From UBA1756 sp045130235 (lineage in GTDB: Bacteria > Bacteroidota > Bacteroidia > Bacteroidales > WCHB1-69), in NCBI GenBank assembly GCA_045130235.1, contig JBGUPJ010000026.1, forward strand, positions 1 through 64,000: a stretch of DNA of 64,000 bases. Direction: 5' to 3'. The notes under the pieces are model-generated. The model saw only the letters and a program-made list of their open reading frames with translations. It made no database searches and had not been told where the DNA came from. Shown here in pieces: positions 35,027 to 43,853 of the stretch. The translations under genes and the position numbers were made by a program. Numbering within the stretch: the stretch's first letter is position 1; every line of letters starts with the position of its first letter.

Positions 35027-36232
35027 ATGAATTATAAAAATCTGTTCATCAATCTTTTAGCGACAATCGTCTTGGGAATTGGAGGAAGTATCTGTATGGC
35101 ACAGCCCACGCCTGAGCCCTTCACCTCGTGGACTTTCGATGAGGCGGAGGAACCGCATTACTGGTACGGAACCTCTTTCATAGCCGGATTCGGCAACTTC
35201 AGCAATGCGGTATTATATGCCGATGGCACCCATGGCTCGTCGCAATTCGCCACTGTCACCACCTCCAATTATGCCCAGATGTTGAAAAACGACTGGACCG
35301 GAACGGTGCTGGGCGACCCCCGCGAGGAGCCCTTCGATGGCTATTGCTTGGGCATCAAGCACCCCAACTCGGCAGGACGTCGCATTGTGCTCTCCACCCC
35401 TACCACCCTCTACTCCAAGATCTCGCTGCGCTATGCCGTCACCCGCTCCAACACCGGTTTCAAGAAGATGATCTTCGAATGGAGCACCGATGGCAGCACC
35501 TACCATATCATCCAAGAGAAACCTTGCGAGCCCCTCGACTTTGAAGTGCAGTATCTGAACATGGAAGACCTCACCGTACTGGAGGACCAGCCGATGATTT
35601 ACCTCCGCATCACTGTGGACAGCATCCTTCCGACAGCTTACCAAGGGAATATCAAATTCGACAACCTCACTTTCATGGGAAGCAAGTGCATGGACACGCT
35701 GGTGCTGCACGACACCATCATCAGTGGGGAGAACTACTACGAGAACGGATTTTTCCTGCAAGGGGTGTATGGCGACGGCGAGTATCTGTACCAGCGGCGC
35801 GTACGCTTTGTTGACCAGTGCGACTCGCTGTACCAGCTGTTGCTGTACGTGAACGACACCACCACTCCGCCTGAACCGCCCGTTGACCCTGACGATCCGC
35901 CCACCGACACTTCTCACATCAGCATCCCAGAGATTGACCTGCACACCCCCATCATCTTCCCCAACCCATTCAGCAACCAACTGACCATACGTTTTGAAAA
36001 GGCAGCTCAAATCAATGAAATCAGGGTTTACAATAGCATTGGAGAATTATATTACCGTTTCGAATTCGACAGATTAGAATTACTCGAACTACATCAGGGG
36101 GATTATGTGGTATTACACCAGATAAGAGAAGATTGGCACATTTTTACTGAGGATTGGCCATCAGGAATCTATTTCGTGCACGTTATCTCGGACTCCGGAG
36201 GCACAAGCTGTGTGAAGAAAGTAGTGAAATAA
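35027..36232 (+). CDS. T9SS-exported protein with type A sorting domain
   Basis: A 401-residue protein with a signal peptide (MNYKNLFINLLATIVLGIGG, then SICMAQ). The main domain begins EPFTSWTFDEAEEPHYWYGT and has a jelly-roll-like pattern including RRIVLSTPTTLYSKISLRYA. A Pro/Asp-rich linker (near residue 285) leads to the type A sorting domain, IIFPNPFSNQLTIRF to GIYFVHVIS and a final KKVVK. It is therefore carried across the outer membrane by the type IX system; porQ of that system lies 4 kb away. Ligand and activity are unknown. Confidence 0.87.
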   Translation: MNYKNLFINLLATIVLGIGGSICMAQPTPEPFTSWTFDEAEEPHYWYGTSFIAGFGNFSNAVLYADGTHGSSQFATVTTSNYAQMLKNDWTGTVLGDPREEPFDGYCLGIKHPNSAGRRIVLSTPTTLYSKISLRYAVTRSNTGFKKMIFEWSTDGSTYHIIQEKPCEPLDFEVQYLNMEDLTVLEDQPMIYLRITVDSILPTAYQGNIKFDNLTFMGSKCMDTLVLHDTIISGENYYENGFFLQGVYGDGEYLYQRRVRFVDQCDSLYQLLLYVNDTTTPPEPPVDPDDPPTDTSHISIPEIDLHTPIIFPNPFSNQLTIRFEKAAQINEIRVYNSIGELYYRFEFDRLELLELHQGDYVVLHQIREDWHIFTEDWPSGIYFVHVISDSGGTSCVKKVVK

Positions 36233-36262
36233 AGTGAAGGAAGTGGCATCAGAACTATCTAT

Positions 36263-36345
36263 ATGAGAATTGAGAATTGAAAATTGAAAACTGAGAATTG
36301 AAAAATGAGAATTGAAAACTGAGAATTGAGAATTGAAAGGTGAGA
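36263..36345 (+). repeat. Heptad array of GAGAATT/GAAAATT units
   Basis: About eleven 7-bp units (GAGAATT, GAAAATT, GAAAACT and variants) end with ATTGAAAGGTGA at 36332-36343, as in the arrays at 20921 and 22349. The array lies between two plus-strand genes, 16 bp before the start of the small lipoprotein gene. Confidence 0.85.
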
Positions 36346-36361
36346 TAACTCGAATTCAGAT

Positions 36362-36769
36362 ATGAAAAAAAGACTTTTACTGGTTGTCGTAGTTCTGTTA
36401 AGCCTCACAAGCTGCACAAAATACAACTTCCACCGCCAGTGGCACGGAACTTATCATTACGTCTGCAAGACCAGTCATTGGTCCGGTGCTGGGCAATATT
36501 ATCATGACACAACCTATTATTCTGAGGGCGAATTACTTGTATCAGGAGTCAAAGGCAGCAAGGATGTATTTATTGCATTATTGCCAGACTCCTCTCACAC
36601 ATGGCAATGTGCTCTCACGGCAGACATGGAACTCAATTTAGTGGACAGCGAAATAGATTACAGAGGGTTCGGGGGCTGTTTTATCAACCCTGACAGTTTA
36701 TATTTTTTTTGCAGCAATTACAGTCCCGGCAGCGGGTACAACGAAGAATACAGTTGCAAGAAACAATAG
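36362..36769 (+). CDS. Small hypothetical lipoprotein
   Basis: A 135-residue product with a clear lipobox, LLSLTS-C18-TKYNF. The mature part has several Cys and aromatic residues, including RQWHGTYHYVCKTSHWSGAG and YRGFGGCFINPDSLYFFCSN. I do not recognise a family. The regular strand-like pattern and the N-terminal W-x-G-T-Y recall small lipocalin-like folds, but this is a guess. It lies between a T9SS cargo gene and a secreted dipeptidase. Confidence 0.75.
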   Translation: MKKRLLLVVVVLLSLTSCTKYNFHRQWHGTYHYVCKTSHWSGAGQYYHDTTYYSEGELLVSGVKGSKDVFIALLPDSSHTWQCALTADMELNLVDSEIDYRGFGGCFINPDSLYFFCSNYSPGSGYNEEYSCKKQ

Positions 36770-36831
36770 TAGATTCATTTGCATATCTTAGCAATTTACT
36801 TTTTTAATTTTATAACAATAATCATTTAATA

Positions 36832-38421
36832 ATGAAAAGAATAGCAACCATCATTTTGTCATTGCTCACCTGCACGCTTTATGCACAGGTGGATTGGGAG
36901 TATGGAATCGACAACATGGAGTGCACCACCATCACGGTAGGCAAGAAGGCCTCGGCAGACGGCAGTGTGATGACCTCGCACACCGACGACAGCGGTCGCA
37001 GCCGCACCAACATCACCGTGGAACCCGCCGCCGACCATGCGGCGGGCGAGATGGTGACGTTGTACAAGCGCAAGGCTTGTCCGTCGGGCACCGCCCCGAT
37101 GCCGAGCTACTGCTACGAAGAGACCGGCAAAATACCGCAGGTGGCGCACACCTACCAGTATCTCAACACCGCCTATCCGTGCATGAACGAGCACCAGCTG
37201 GCCATCGGCGAATCGACTTTCGGAGGCCGCAGCGAGCTGAAGAGCGACGTGGGCATGATCGACTGTCCGATGCTCTGTGCCCTGATGTTGCAGCGCTGCA
37301 CCACAGCCCGCGAGGCCATCCGCACGGCTGGCGCGTTGCTGAAAGAGTATGGCTGGATTGACGGCGGCGAGTGCCTCACCATTGCCGACAAGAACGAGGT
37401 GTGGCATCTGGAGATTGTGGGGCCCGGCAAAGGCAAGATGGGAGCCGTTTGGGCGGCACAGCGCGTACCCGACGACCATGTGGGAGTGAACGCCAACGCC
37501 TCCACCATCCGCGAAATCAACTTGAAAGACAAGGACTACTTCATGGCCTCCGACAACGTGTACAGTGTGGCCGAGGAGAACGGCTGGTACGACAAGAAGA
37601 AGGAGACCTTCCGCTTCGCCTACGCGTATGCACCCGACAGTCGCCAGCACATGGCCTGCCGCCGCAGAGAGTGGCGCGTGTTTGACCTGCTCGCTCCCTC
37701 GCTCAAGTTAGATCCCAACATGGAGAACTACCCCTTCTCGGTGAAGCCCGACTCGCTGGTGAAGCTCTCCGACATGGTGCGCGTGTTCCAGGATTACTAT
37801 GAGGGCACCGAATACGACATGCGTAAAAACCTGACCGTGACCGACAAAGAGGGCAAGAGCGTAATGTCGCCGCTGGCCAATCCGTTCATGAAGAGCGACG
37901 AGCTGAAGCTGCACAAAATCAATGGTGGCTGGCACGAGCACGGCGAGCGCAACATTGCGGTATGGTTCACCGTTTACGCCACCATCTTGCAGTGCCGTGC
38001 CGACCTGCCCGACGAGGTGGGTGCCCTCTGCTGGTTCTGTCTCGACAATGTGGCCTCCTCGGTGTATGTGCCCATCTACGCCAACTGCAGCGACCTGCCT
38101 GACGAGTACGAGACCTGCGGCCGCGAGACCGGTTTCAGCCGCGATGCCGCCTGGTGGGGATTTAACCGTTTAGGTACCCTCGCCTGCCAGCGGTGGGGCG
38201 ACATGCGAAAATACATCGACAATGCCTGGAAGCCTTTACAGAAAGAGTTCTTCGACAACCAGACGGCTACCGAACAGAAGGCGCTCCAGTTGTTGGAAAC
38301 AGACCGTGCAGCAGCCATCCGCTTCCTTACGCAATACACTAACAATCAGTGCAAAACTGCATTAGACAAGGCGTGGGAGACCGGCGACCTCATATGGACG
38401 AAGTTTGACGGAGCATGGTAG
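36832..38421 (+). CDS. Exported C69-family dipeptidase
   Basis: An N-terminal nucleophile peptidase of 529 residues. A signal peptide (MKRIATIILSLLTCTLYAQ) is followed by a short propeptide and the nucleophile in MEC-TTITVGKKASADGSVM. Removal of the segment before that Cys would create the active N-terminus. Further family features are the HTDDSGRSRTN region, GESTFGGRSELKS and DAAWWGFNRLGTLACQRWGD. It probably cuts dipeptides in the periplasm for amino-acid uptake. Length matches the Bacteroidota form. Confidence 0.92.
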   Translation: MKRIATIILSLLTCTLYAQVDWEYGIDNMECTTITVGKKASADGSVMTSHTDDSGRSRTNITVEPAADHAAGEMVTLYKRKACPSGTAPMPSYCYEETGKIPQVAHTYQYLNTAYPCMNEHQLAIGESTFGGRSELKSDVGMIDCPMLCALMLQRCTTAREAIRTAGALLKEYGWIDGGECLTIADKNEVWHLEIVGPGKGKMGAVWAAQRVPDDHVGVNANASTIREINLKDKDYFMASDNVYSVAEENGWYDKKKETFRFAYAYAPDSRQHMACRRREWRVFDLLAPSLKLDPNMENYPFSVKPDSLVKLSDMVRVFQDYYEGTEYDMRKNLTVTDKEGKSVMSPLANPFMKSDELKLHKINGGWHEHGERNIAVWFTVYATILQCRADLPDEVGALCWFCLDNVASSVYVPIYANCSDLPDEYETCGRETGFSRDAAWWGFNRLGTLACQRWGDMRKYIDNAWKPLQKEFFDNQTATEQKALQLLETDRAAAIRFLTQYTNNQCKTALDKAWETGDLIWTKFDGAW

Positions 38422-38483
38422 AAAATAAAAGAAATAAGTAACGAAATGTATAAAGGATGGGGTATCGTAAATAACTAATCCCC

Positions 38484-40331
38484 TCACTTTCTCCCCACTA
38501 TCACCTTTTCCTGCAACAATCCTTCGGCGGTTTGTGCCCGCACAATGTAGGTGCCAGCTGCCCAATCCTCAACAGCGACATCCACACGGGTGGCATTGGG
38601 CTGCGCACGATAGACGCAACGTCCCGACAGGTCAAATACCTCCACCTGCTGCAACAGGACTGAGTTCTCCACCGTCAGCACAGAAACGGCCGGCGAGGGA
38701 TAGAGACTAAGCTGCGAGCTAAAATCGCGCACCTCATTGGGAAGCGTGTCACCCGGCTTAAGATACCAGAAGGAAAGAGAGTCATGAATATATGTACGAA
38801 TATCGTATATATTTAAAGCACTGATATACCCGTTCGACAAGAAAGGCTGAGGATCGGTAGAGTAGTTGATCTCTGTATGATGAGCACTTTGCGAATAGTT
38901 GGCATTGTTGATCTGTCCATCACTGGTAAGAGTGCCTCCCGGACGATACACATACACCTCGTCCAGCACATCCTCACCATTCCAACCGGCATTACCATTA
39001 AAATTGGGGTTGATACGATAGATCACGGCACCGCCATTCGGGATATACGACTCAAAGGGCCTTGAAGAACGACGAAATTCAATCACGAAAAACTCGTCAG
39101 GATCCTCGGAATCAATGCGATAGCACACCTGCTCGGGCGAAGACCAGCTCACTGGACGGAGCGTGTAACGACCTGAATTCACTATCGTTGGAATATCAGT
39201 AATCCAGTTCCCGTAACGATACTTCATATAAGCGCCCCAATGCTGCGGAATTGTTGCATTCTGCGCCATCAGGTCCCATCCTCCAACCGGCGTATAGCCA
39301 TTATCATCATCATAATGATAGAGATCGGGCGCACCCAGCGAGTGCGACATCTCGTGGCAGAGCGTAGAGTTGCTGAAATACCAACTATTATCACTCAACT
39401 CAAAATTAAAATCCCAAACCCGCAAGTTTCCAATATACGCCTCTGCGCCCCACAACGACCAACGATGAGGCCAAAGCAGGTCAGCCCATCCGGCAACATC
39501 ACCACTGACAATAAAACAGACGTTGTCCACAAACCCATCGTTGTTATAATCGAAATTCACACCGGAAGGGAACATATTGTTCTCATTGGCATAGTCGATG
39601 GCCCGCACCAGCAGCTGCATCTCGCGGGTGGTGCGGTTATCATCCTCAAGGGTGTCCACGTAACCCATCGGATTCGTTTCACTCCACGGCATATAATAAT
39701 CTCGTGGATAAATATCCTCATAGGCTACAATGACATTATCGGTGCTTTGCGGCACGAGATACGAACGCACGAACAGCTGGTTATAAGTATTGACTTTGAA
39801 ATAGTTATACATAGAATTGTAATAACCATTACTGGTCATGGAAGAGTCGTTGAACATACGATTCACTTCACCGTAGGTCTGCTGAAAAGGCTCGTCACCT
39901 GCGAGACGGATGAAGATGACGAGGTTGTTGAAATCGCCATGGTTGGTGTTCTCATCGCGCACACGCTCACCACGACGCGCCTCTACTGGCTGCATCATAG
40001 CATCATAACGGCGCTGCCACTCACTTTTGGAGATACGGGCATTCGGAACGAGTCCAACTTCAGCCGGGTTGACCGTACCCGCCACGTAAGCAGTAGGCAC
40101 CACCTTCCCATCCTCTCTTTTCCCATACACAAAATAGCCTGTTGAGGGATCCTGCACAATCGTATATCCCTCTGCATCATGTAGATAATGATAGAATTCA
40201 TCGCCAGAAGCGAAACAATGCAAGGTGTCGCCATTCGGCTGCACAAGCGTCTGAGGAATATTAGTAAAATATGCGGCATGGATAGCCAAAGAAAACATGA
40301 GAAGCAAAGAGAGCAATAGGATTTTTTTCAT
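38484..40331 (-). CDS. T9SS-exported M6-family metalloprotease
   Basis: A 615-residue secreted protease. The signal peptide is MKKILLLSLLLMFSLAIHAA. The propeptide-like region begins TLVQPNGDTLHCFASGDEFY, typical of M6 proteins. The zinc-binding motif lies in TLCHEMSHSLGAPDLYH (HExxH with further ligands), followed by PVGGWDLMAQN. The last 85 residues form a type A sorting domain starting LSLYPSPAVSVLTVEN (Ser in place of the usual Asn in YPNP) and ending VIVGRK. It is divergent from porQ. The substrate is unknown; host or environmental protein is likely. Confidence 0.92.
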   Translation of the reverse strand: MKKILLLSLLLMFSLAIHAAYFTNIPQTLVQPNGDTLHCFASGDEFYHYLHDAEGYTIVQDPSTGYFVYGKREDGKVVPTAYVAGTVNPAEVGLVPNARISKSEWQRRYDAMMQPVEARRGERVRDENTNHGDFNNLVIFIRLAGDEPFQQTYGEVNRMFNDSSMTSNGYYNSMYNYFKVNTYNQLFVRSYLVPQSTDNVIVAYEDIYPRDYYMPWSETNPMGYVDTLEDDNRTTREMQLLVRAIDYANENNMFPSGVNFDYNNDGFVDNVCFIVSGDVAGWADLLWPHRWSLWGAEAYIGNLRVWDFNFELSDNSWYFSNSTLCHEMSHSLGAPDLYHYDDDNGYTPVGGWDLMAQNATIPQHWGAYMKYRYGNWITDIPTIVNSGRYTLRPVSWSSPEQVCYRIDSEDPDEFFVIEFRRSSRPFESYIPNGGAVIYRINPNFNGNAGWNGEDVLDEVYVYRPGGTLTSDGQINNANYSQSAHHTEINYSTDPQPFLSNGYISALNIYDIRTYIHDSLSFWYLKPGDTLPNEVRDFSSQLSLYPSPAVSVLTVENSVLLQQVEVFDLSGRCVYRAQPNATRVDVAVEDWAAGTYIVRAQTAEGLLQEKVIVGRK

Positions 40332-40397
40332 TTTTTATTGATAATAATTTATAAAATATTGATTTTGTGATAATTAAAATTTCCCAATTTCAGCTTG

Positions 40398-40405
40398 CAA
40401 AAATA
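40398..40405 (-). promoter_or_regulatory. Bacteroidota -7 element for the M6 protease gene
   Basis: The minus strand reads TATTTTTG, 67 bases upstream of the protease ATG, in the gap shared with porQ. Confidence 0.5.
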
Positions 40406-40450
40406 ATAAAAAGTTGCCTTTTGGGGAGGAAGTTTTTCGTTGATTTTATG

Positions 40451-40458
40451 TAAATTTG
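40451..40458 (+). promoter_or_regulatory. Bacteroidota -7 element for porQ
   Basis: TAAATTTG fits TAnnTTTG and lies only 13 bases before the first porQ ATG at 40472, so the leader would be very short. The ATG at 40475 is equally possible. Confidence 0.5.
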
Positions 40459-40471
40459 CACCCAAATTTTA

Positions 40472-41566
40472 ATGATGAGAATCCGCACTTTCATACTGAC
40501 CTTCCTGTTCCTATCCTCTTTCTTGATAGGAAGGGCTCAGATTGGCGGTCAGTATATATATAACTTTCTGAATCTCAACAATTCCAGCCGCGTAGCAGGT
40601 TTGGGTGGAGGTCTTATCGCAGCCTACGATGATGACCCTGCACTGATACTCAACAACCCGTCGCTCATCGGCGAGCGGCACCACACCTCGTTGGAGGTGA
40701 ATGCTGTGGACTACTTTTCCAACGCCTCATACGGCTCTGTCCTATATTCCCATACCTTCAAGAAAGTAGGCAGTTTCGCCTTCGGGATGCAGATGGTGAA
40801 CTACGGAAAGTTCACCGCCACCGATGAGTGCGGCATCGAGCAGGGCTATTTCCATGCGGGTGACTACGCCGCCACCGTGGCTTGGGGCCGCCAGCTCGAC
40901 TCCAGCTTCTCCATTGGCGCCGACCTCAAGCTCATCTACTCTGCCTACGAGACCTACCAGTCGTTTGGCCTCGCCGTGGATGTGGCCGGCTCATACGTCA
41001 ACCACAAAAAACGGCTTGCCCTCTCCATCATGGCCCGCAACATCGGCACCCCCATCGTGAACTACGTGCCCGGACAGTTCGAGAAGCTTCCCTTCGACCT
41101 GCAAATCGCTTTTTCACAGCGGTTTAAATTCATCCCCGTACGCTACCACATCACGCTACACCACCTCTACCGCTGGAACATGGCCTACGTAGGACCTAAC
41201 GACCCGCTGCTCGAATACGACGTCATCACCAAAGAGCCCCTCTACCCCAGCAAAGCCGCACAGTTTTTCGACAACTTCTTCCGGCACATCAACTTCGCCA
41301 TCGAAATTATCCCCGCGAAATTTCTCTCCTTCTATGTGGCTTACAACCATAACCGCCACCAGGAGATGAACATTCCGCAAAAAAGAACCCTCGCCGGTTT
41401 CTCCTATGGTTTTTCCATCAACATCAAATCCATCCGCTTCGGTTTCTCCCGTATGCACTACGCCACCGGCGCGGTACCCAACTTCTTCGATTTCTCCATC
41501 AACATCAATGAGATGGCGAAACTTCACCAAGAAAACAAAATGAAAAAACTGCAAAGAACCAACTAA
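40472..41566 (+). CDS. porQ: Type IX secretion system protein PorQ
   Basis: PorQ is an outer-membrane-associated barrel of the T9SS attachment complex with PorU, PorV and PorZ, which releases or anchors cargo. The 364-residue product has a signal peptide ending GRAQ. The family N-terminus follows: GGQYIYNFLNLNNSSRVAGL and GG-LIAAYDDDPALILNNPSL. The remainder is FadL-like strands. It shares a divergent promoter region with a T9SS cargo gene and lies close to another. Other T9SS genes are outside the window. The next gene starts 5 bp later. Confidence 0.9.
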   Translation: MMRIRTFILTFLFLSSFLIGRAQIGGQYIYNFLNLNNSSRVAGLGGGLIAAYDDDPALILNNPSLIGERHHTSLEVNAVDYFSNASYGSVLYSHTFKKVGSFAFGMQMVNYGKFTATDECGIEQGYFHAGDYAATVAWGRQLDSSFSIGADLKLIYSAYETYQSFGLAVDVAGSYVNHKKRLALSIMARNIGTPIVNYVPGQFEKLPFDLQIAFSQRFKFIPVRYHITLHHLYRWNMAYVGPNDPLLEYDVITKEPLYPSKAAQFFDNFFRHINFAIEIIPAKFLSFYVAYNHNRHQEMNIPQKRTLAGFSYGFSINIKSIRFGFSRMHYATGAVPNFFDFSININEMAKLHQENKMKKLQRTN

Positions 41567-41571
41567 CCACT

Positions 41572-42774
41572 ATGATACCCTTCTCACCACCCAGAATCGA
41601 CGACCGCACCCTCGAAGAGGTATGCGCCGCACTAAAGTCCGGCTGGATTACCACCGGGCCGCGGGTGCGGAAGTTCGAAGAGATGCTTTCCGACTACTGC
41701 AAAGTAAATAACGTGCTCTGTGTCAGCTCCAACTCAGCCGGAATGGAGCTCATGCTCCACTGGTTCGGCGTGGGGCCTGGCGATGAGGTCATCGTGCCCG
41801 CCTACACCTATTGCGCCACCGCCAACGTGGTGGTGCATTGCGGTGCCACTCCCGTCATGGTGGATGTGAAGGAGGATTTTGGCATCGACGTGGAGGCCGT
41901 TCGTCGCGCCATCACCCCAAAGACCAAAGTCATCATGCCAGTCGATATTGCAGGTTTCCCGTGCGACTACGACGAGCTCAACCGCCTCGTTCGGGAAGAT
42001 GCAGTACAACAGATGTTTACCCCCAACAACGAGGTCCAGCGACAACTCGGACGCATCCTGCTTCTGGAAGATGCCGCCCACTCGCTCGGTGCCCGCTACC
42101 ATGGACAGCCGCTCGGCACACAAGCCGACCTCGCCGTTTTCTCGTTCCATGCCGTCAAGAACCTTACCACCGCCGAAGGTGGCGCCATCTGCCTCAACCT
42201 TCCCCACCCTTTCGACAATGAAGCGCTATACAAACAACTGAAAATCAAATCGCTGCACGGTCAGAGCAAGGATGCGCTCTCCAAAACGCAGGCGGGAAAC
42301 TGGCGGTACGATGTCACCGAGGCAGGATACAAGTGCAACATGACCGACGTGCTGGCCGCCATCGGCATCGTGGAACTGGAACGCTATGACAGTGAGACAC
42401 TTCCCCGCCGCAAGCAGATTTTCGATGCCTACAGCAACGCCTTCCGCAACGACCCACGCTTCCAGATTCCCACCTACGAAACCGAAGAAAAACAATCATC
42501 TTACCACGTTTATCCACTCAGAATCAACAATATAACCGAACAACAGCGTGATGAAATCATGCAGCGCATCTTCCAACTCGAGGTCAGCGTGAACGTGCAT
42601 TTCATCCCGCTGCCCATGCTCAGCTTCTACCGCAACGCCGGCTACAACATCCAAAACTACCCCGTCACCTACGACAACTTCTCGCGCGAAATCTCCCTGC
42701 CCGTCTATTACAACCTCTCCGACCAACAGGTGCAGACCGTCATCGAGGCCGTCAAACAAGCCGTAACTCTCTGA
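41572..42774 (+). CDS. DegT/DnrJ/EryC1/StrS-family PLP aminotransferase
   Basis: Enzymes of this family transfer an amino group to nucleotide-bound keto-sugars for glycan synthesis. The 400-residue protein has IPFSPPRIDD, the GWITTGPRVRKFEE N-terminal motif, VPAYTYCATANVVVHCGATP, the cofactor-site EDAAHSLGA and the catalytic lysine in SFHAVKNLTTAEGG. C-terminal features (YHVYPLRI) also fit. It follows porQ by 5 bp. T9SS cargo in some Bacteroidota is anchored to A-LPS, so an amino-sugar role there is a possible link, but this is inference. Confidence 0.92.
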   Translation: MIPFSPPRIDDRTLEEVCAALKSGWITTGPRVRKFEEMLSDYCKVNNVLCVSSNSAGMELMLHWFGVGPGDEVIVPAYTYCATANVVVHCGATPVMVDVKEDFGIDVEAVRRAITPKTKVIMPVDIAGFPCDYDELNRLVREDAVQQMFTPNNEVQRQLGRILLLEDAAHSLGARYHGQPLGTQADLAVFSFHAVKNLTTAEGGAICLNLPHPFDNEALYKQLKIKSLHGQSKDALSKTQAGNWRYDVTEAGYKCNMTDVLAAIGIVELERYDSETLPRRKQIFDAYSNAFRNDPRFQIPTYETEEKQSSYHVYPLRINNITEQQRDEIMQRIFQLEVSVNVHFIPLPMLSFYRNAGYNIQNYPVTYDNFSREISLPVYYNLSDQQVQTVIEAVKQAVTL

Positions 42775-42823
42775 TTACTTCCAAAATTTCAGCGAAAAAC
42801 CCATCTGAATATAAAAAAATCTG

Positions 42824-42831
42824 TACTTTTG
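42824..42831 (+). promoter_or_regulatory. Bacteroidota -7 element upstream of the MCE gene
   Basis: TACTTTTG fits TAnnTTTG and lies 48 bases before the ATG at 42879. Confidence 0.55.
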
Positions 42832-42878
42832 CAAAGTCATCGTCATTATTATAAATAATTGATAATAAATAAAATAAC

Positions 42879-43847
42879 ATGTCAAAGAAGGAAAGAACAC
42901 CACAAGATATACAGGATCGCAAGAAAAGGATTCGCGTAGCGTTGCTTTGCATCTCGGCCATCCTCATTTTCTACATCGGCGCTAACTTTCTCAAAGGCAT
43001 CAACGTCTTTCACAAAAAGACCTACTTCTATTGCGTGATGGAAGATGCCAGTGGCGTGCAGCAGAACACTCCCGTTTTTCTCGCCGGCTACAAGATCGGA
43101 CAAGTGCAAGAGGTGGAGCTGCTGAGTGCCAACCCGCCCCGCATCTGTGCCAAAATCATGCTCAGCGAGCAAGTGGACATCCCCAAAGACTCCAAACTAA
43201 AACTCAAGTCAAGCAGCATCCTCGGCGGCATGCAGCTCGATGTGGTCATGGGTCACTCCACAGCCTATTTTCAAAACAACGACACCATCGGCTGCTTTAA
43301 GGAAGCGGGATTGCTGGACGGCATCGACGACATCAAGAACCAAATCGGCAGCGTGGTCGCTTCGGTGGACACCATCGGTCTCGAACTTAAAGACCTGCTG
43401 CATAAAGAAGGCGGCGGCGAATCGCTCCGCAACACTCTCACCAACATCGAAAACGCCACCGATAACCTGAACAGCATCCTTGCGGACAACAAGGGCAAGG
43501 TGAGCAAACTCGTCACCAGCCTGCAAAATTTCGGCAACACTCTCGAAGAAGCTTCTCCCAAGTTGAACGCCATCCTCGACAACTTCGACAACATCAGCGA
43601 CACCATCGCCAAAGCTGACATCGCCGGCGTGATCAGCAACGCCAACAACACCATCAAGGAGGTACAAACTTTGGTTGAAAAGGCCAACAACGGCGATGGC
43701 ACCGTTTCTGCCCTGCTCAACGATGAAGGGTTAGTGAAGAAGATTGACGACACCATCAAGAGCCTCAACGACCTGCTCAAAGATTTCAAAGACAACCCAC
43801 GCCACTACTTGAAACCGTTAGGGGAAAAGAAAAAGAAATCAAAATAA
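42879..43847 (+). CDS. MCE/MlaD-family lipid transport protein
   Basis: A 322-residue protein with a basic N-terminus and one membrane anchor (VALLCISAILIFYIGANFL, about residues 23-42). An MCE domain follows (VMEDASGVQQNTPVFLAGYK, IGQVQEVEL, SSSILGGMQLDV). The C-terminal half is a long amphipathic helix or coiled coil with many Asn, Asp and Leu, which in related proteins forms a hexameric channel. It probably shuttles phospholipid between membranes. The usual MlaE/MlaF permease and ATPase genes are not adjacent here. The gene ends 6 bp from the convergent apbE. Confidence 0.9.
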   Translation: MSKKERTPQDIQDRKKRIRVALLCISAILIFYIGANFLKGINVFHKKTYFYCVMEDASGVQQNTPVFLAGYKIGQVQEVELLSANPPRICAKIMLSEQVDIPKDSKLKLKSSSILGGMQLDVVMGHSTAYFQNNDTIGCFKEAGLLDGIDDIKNQIGSVVASVDTIGLELKDLLHKEGGGESLRNTLTNIENATDNLNSILADNKGKVSKLVTSLQNFGNTLEEASPKLNAILDNFDNISDTIAKADIAGVISNANNTIKEVQTLVEKANNGDGTVSALLNDEGLVKKIDDTIKSLNDLLKDFKDNPRHYLKPLGEKKKKSK

Positions 43848-43853
43848 GCAGTG

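Noticed and set aside
39240..40145. A 301-codon open frame antisense to the M6 protease
   Set aside because: No domain was recognised, and the protease motifs on the other strand are clear.
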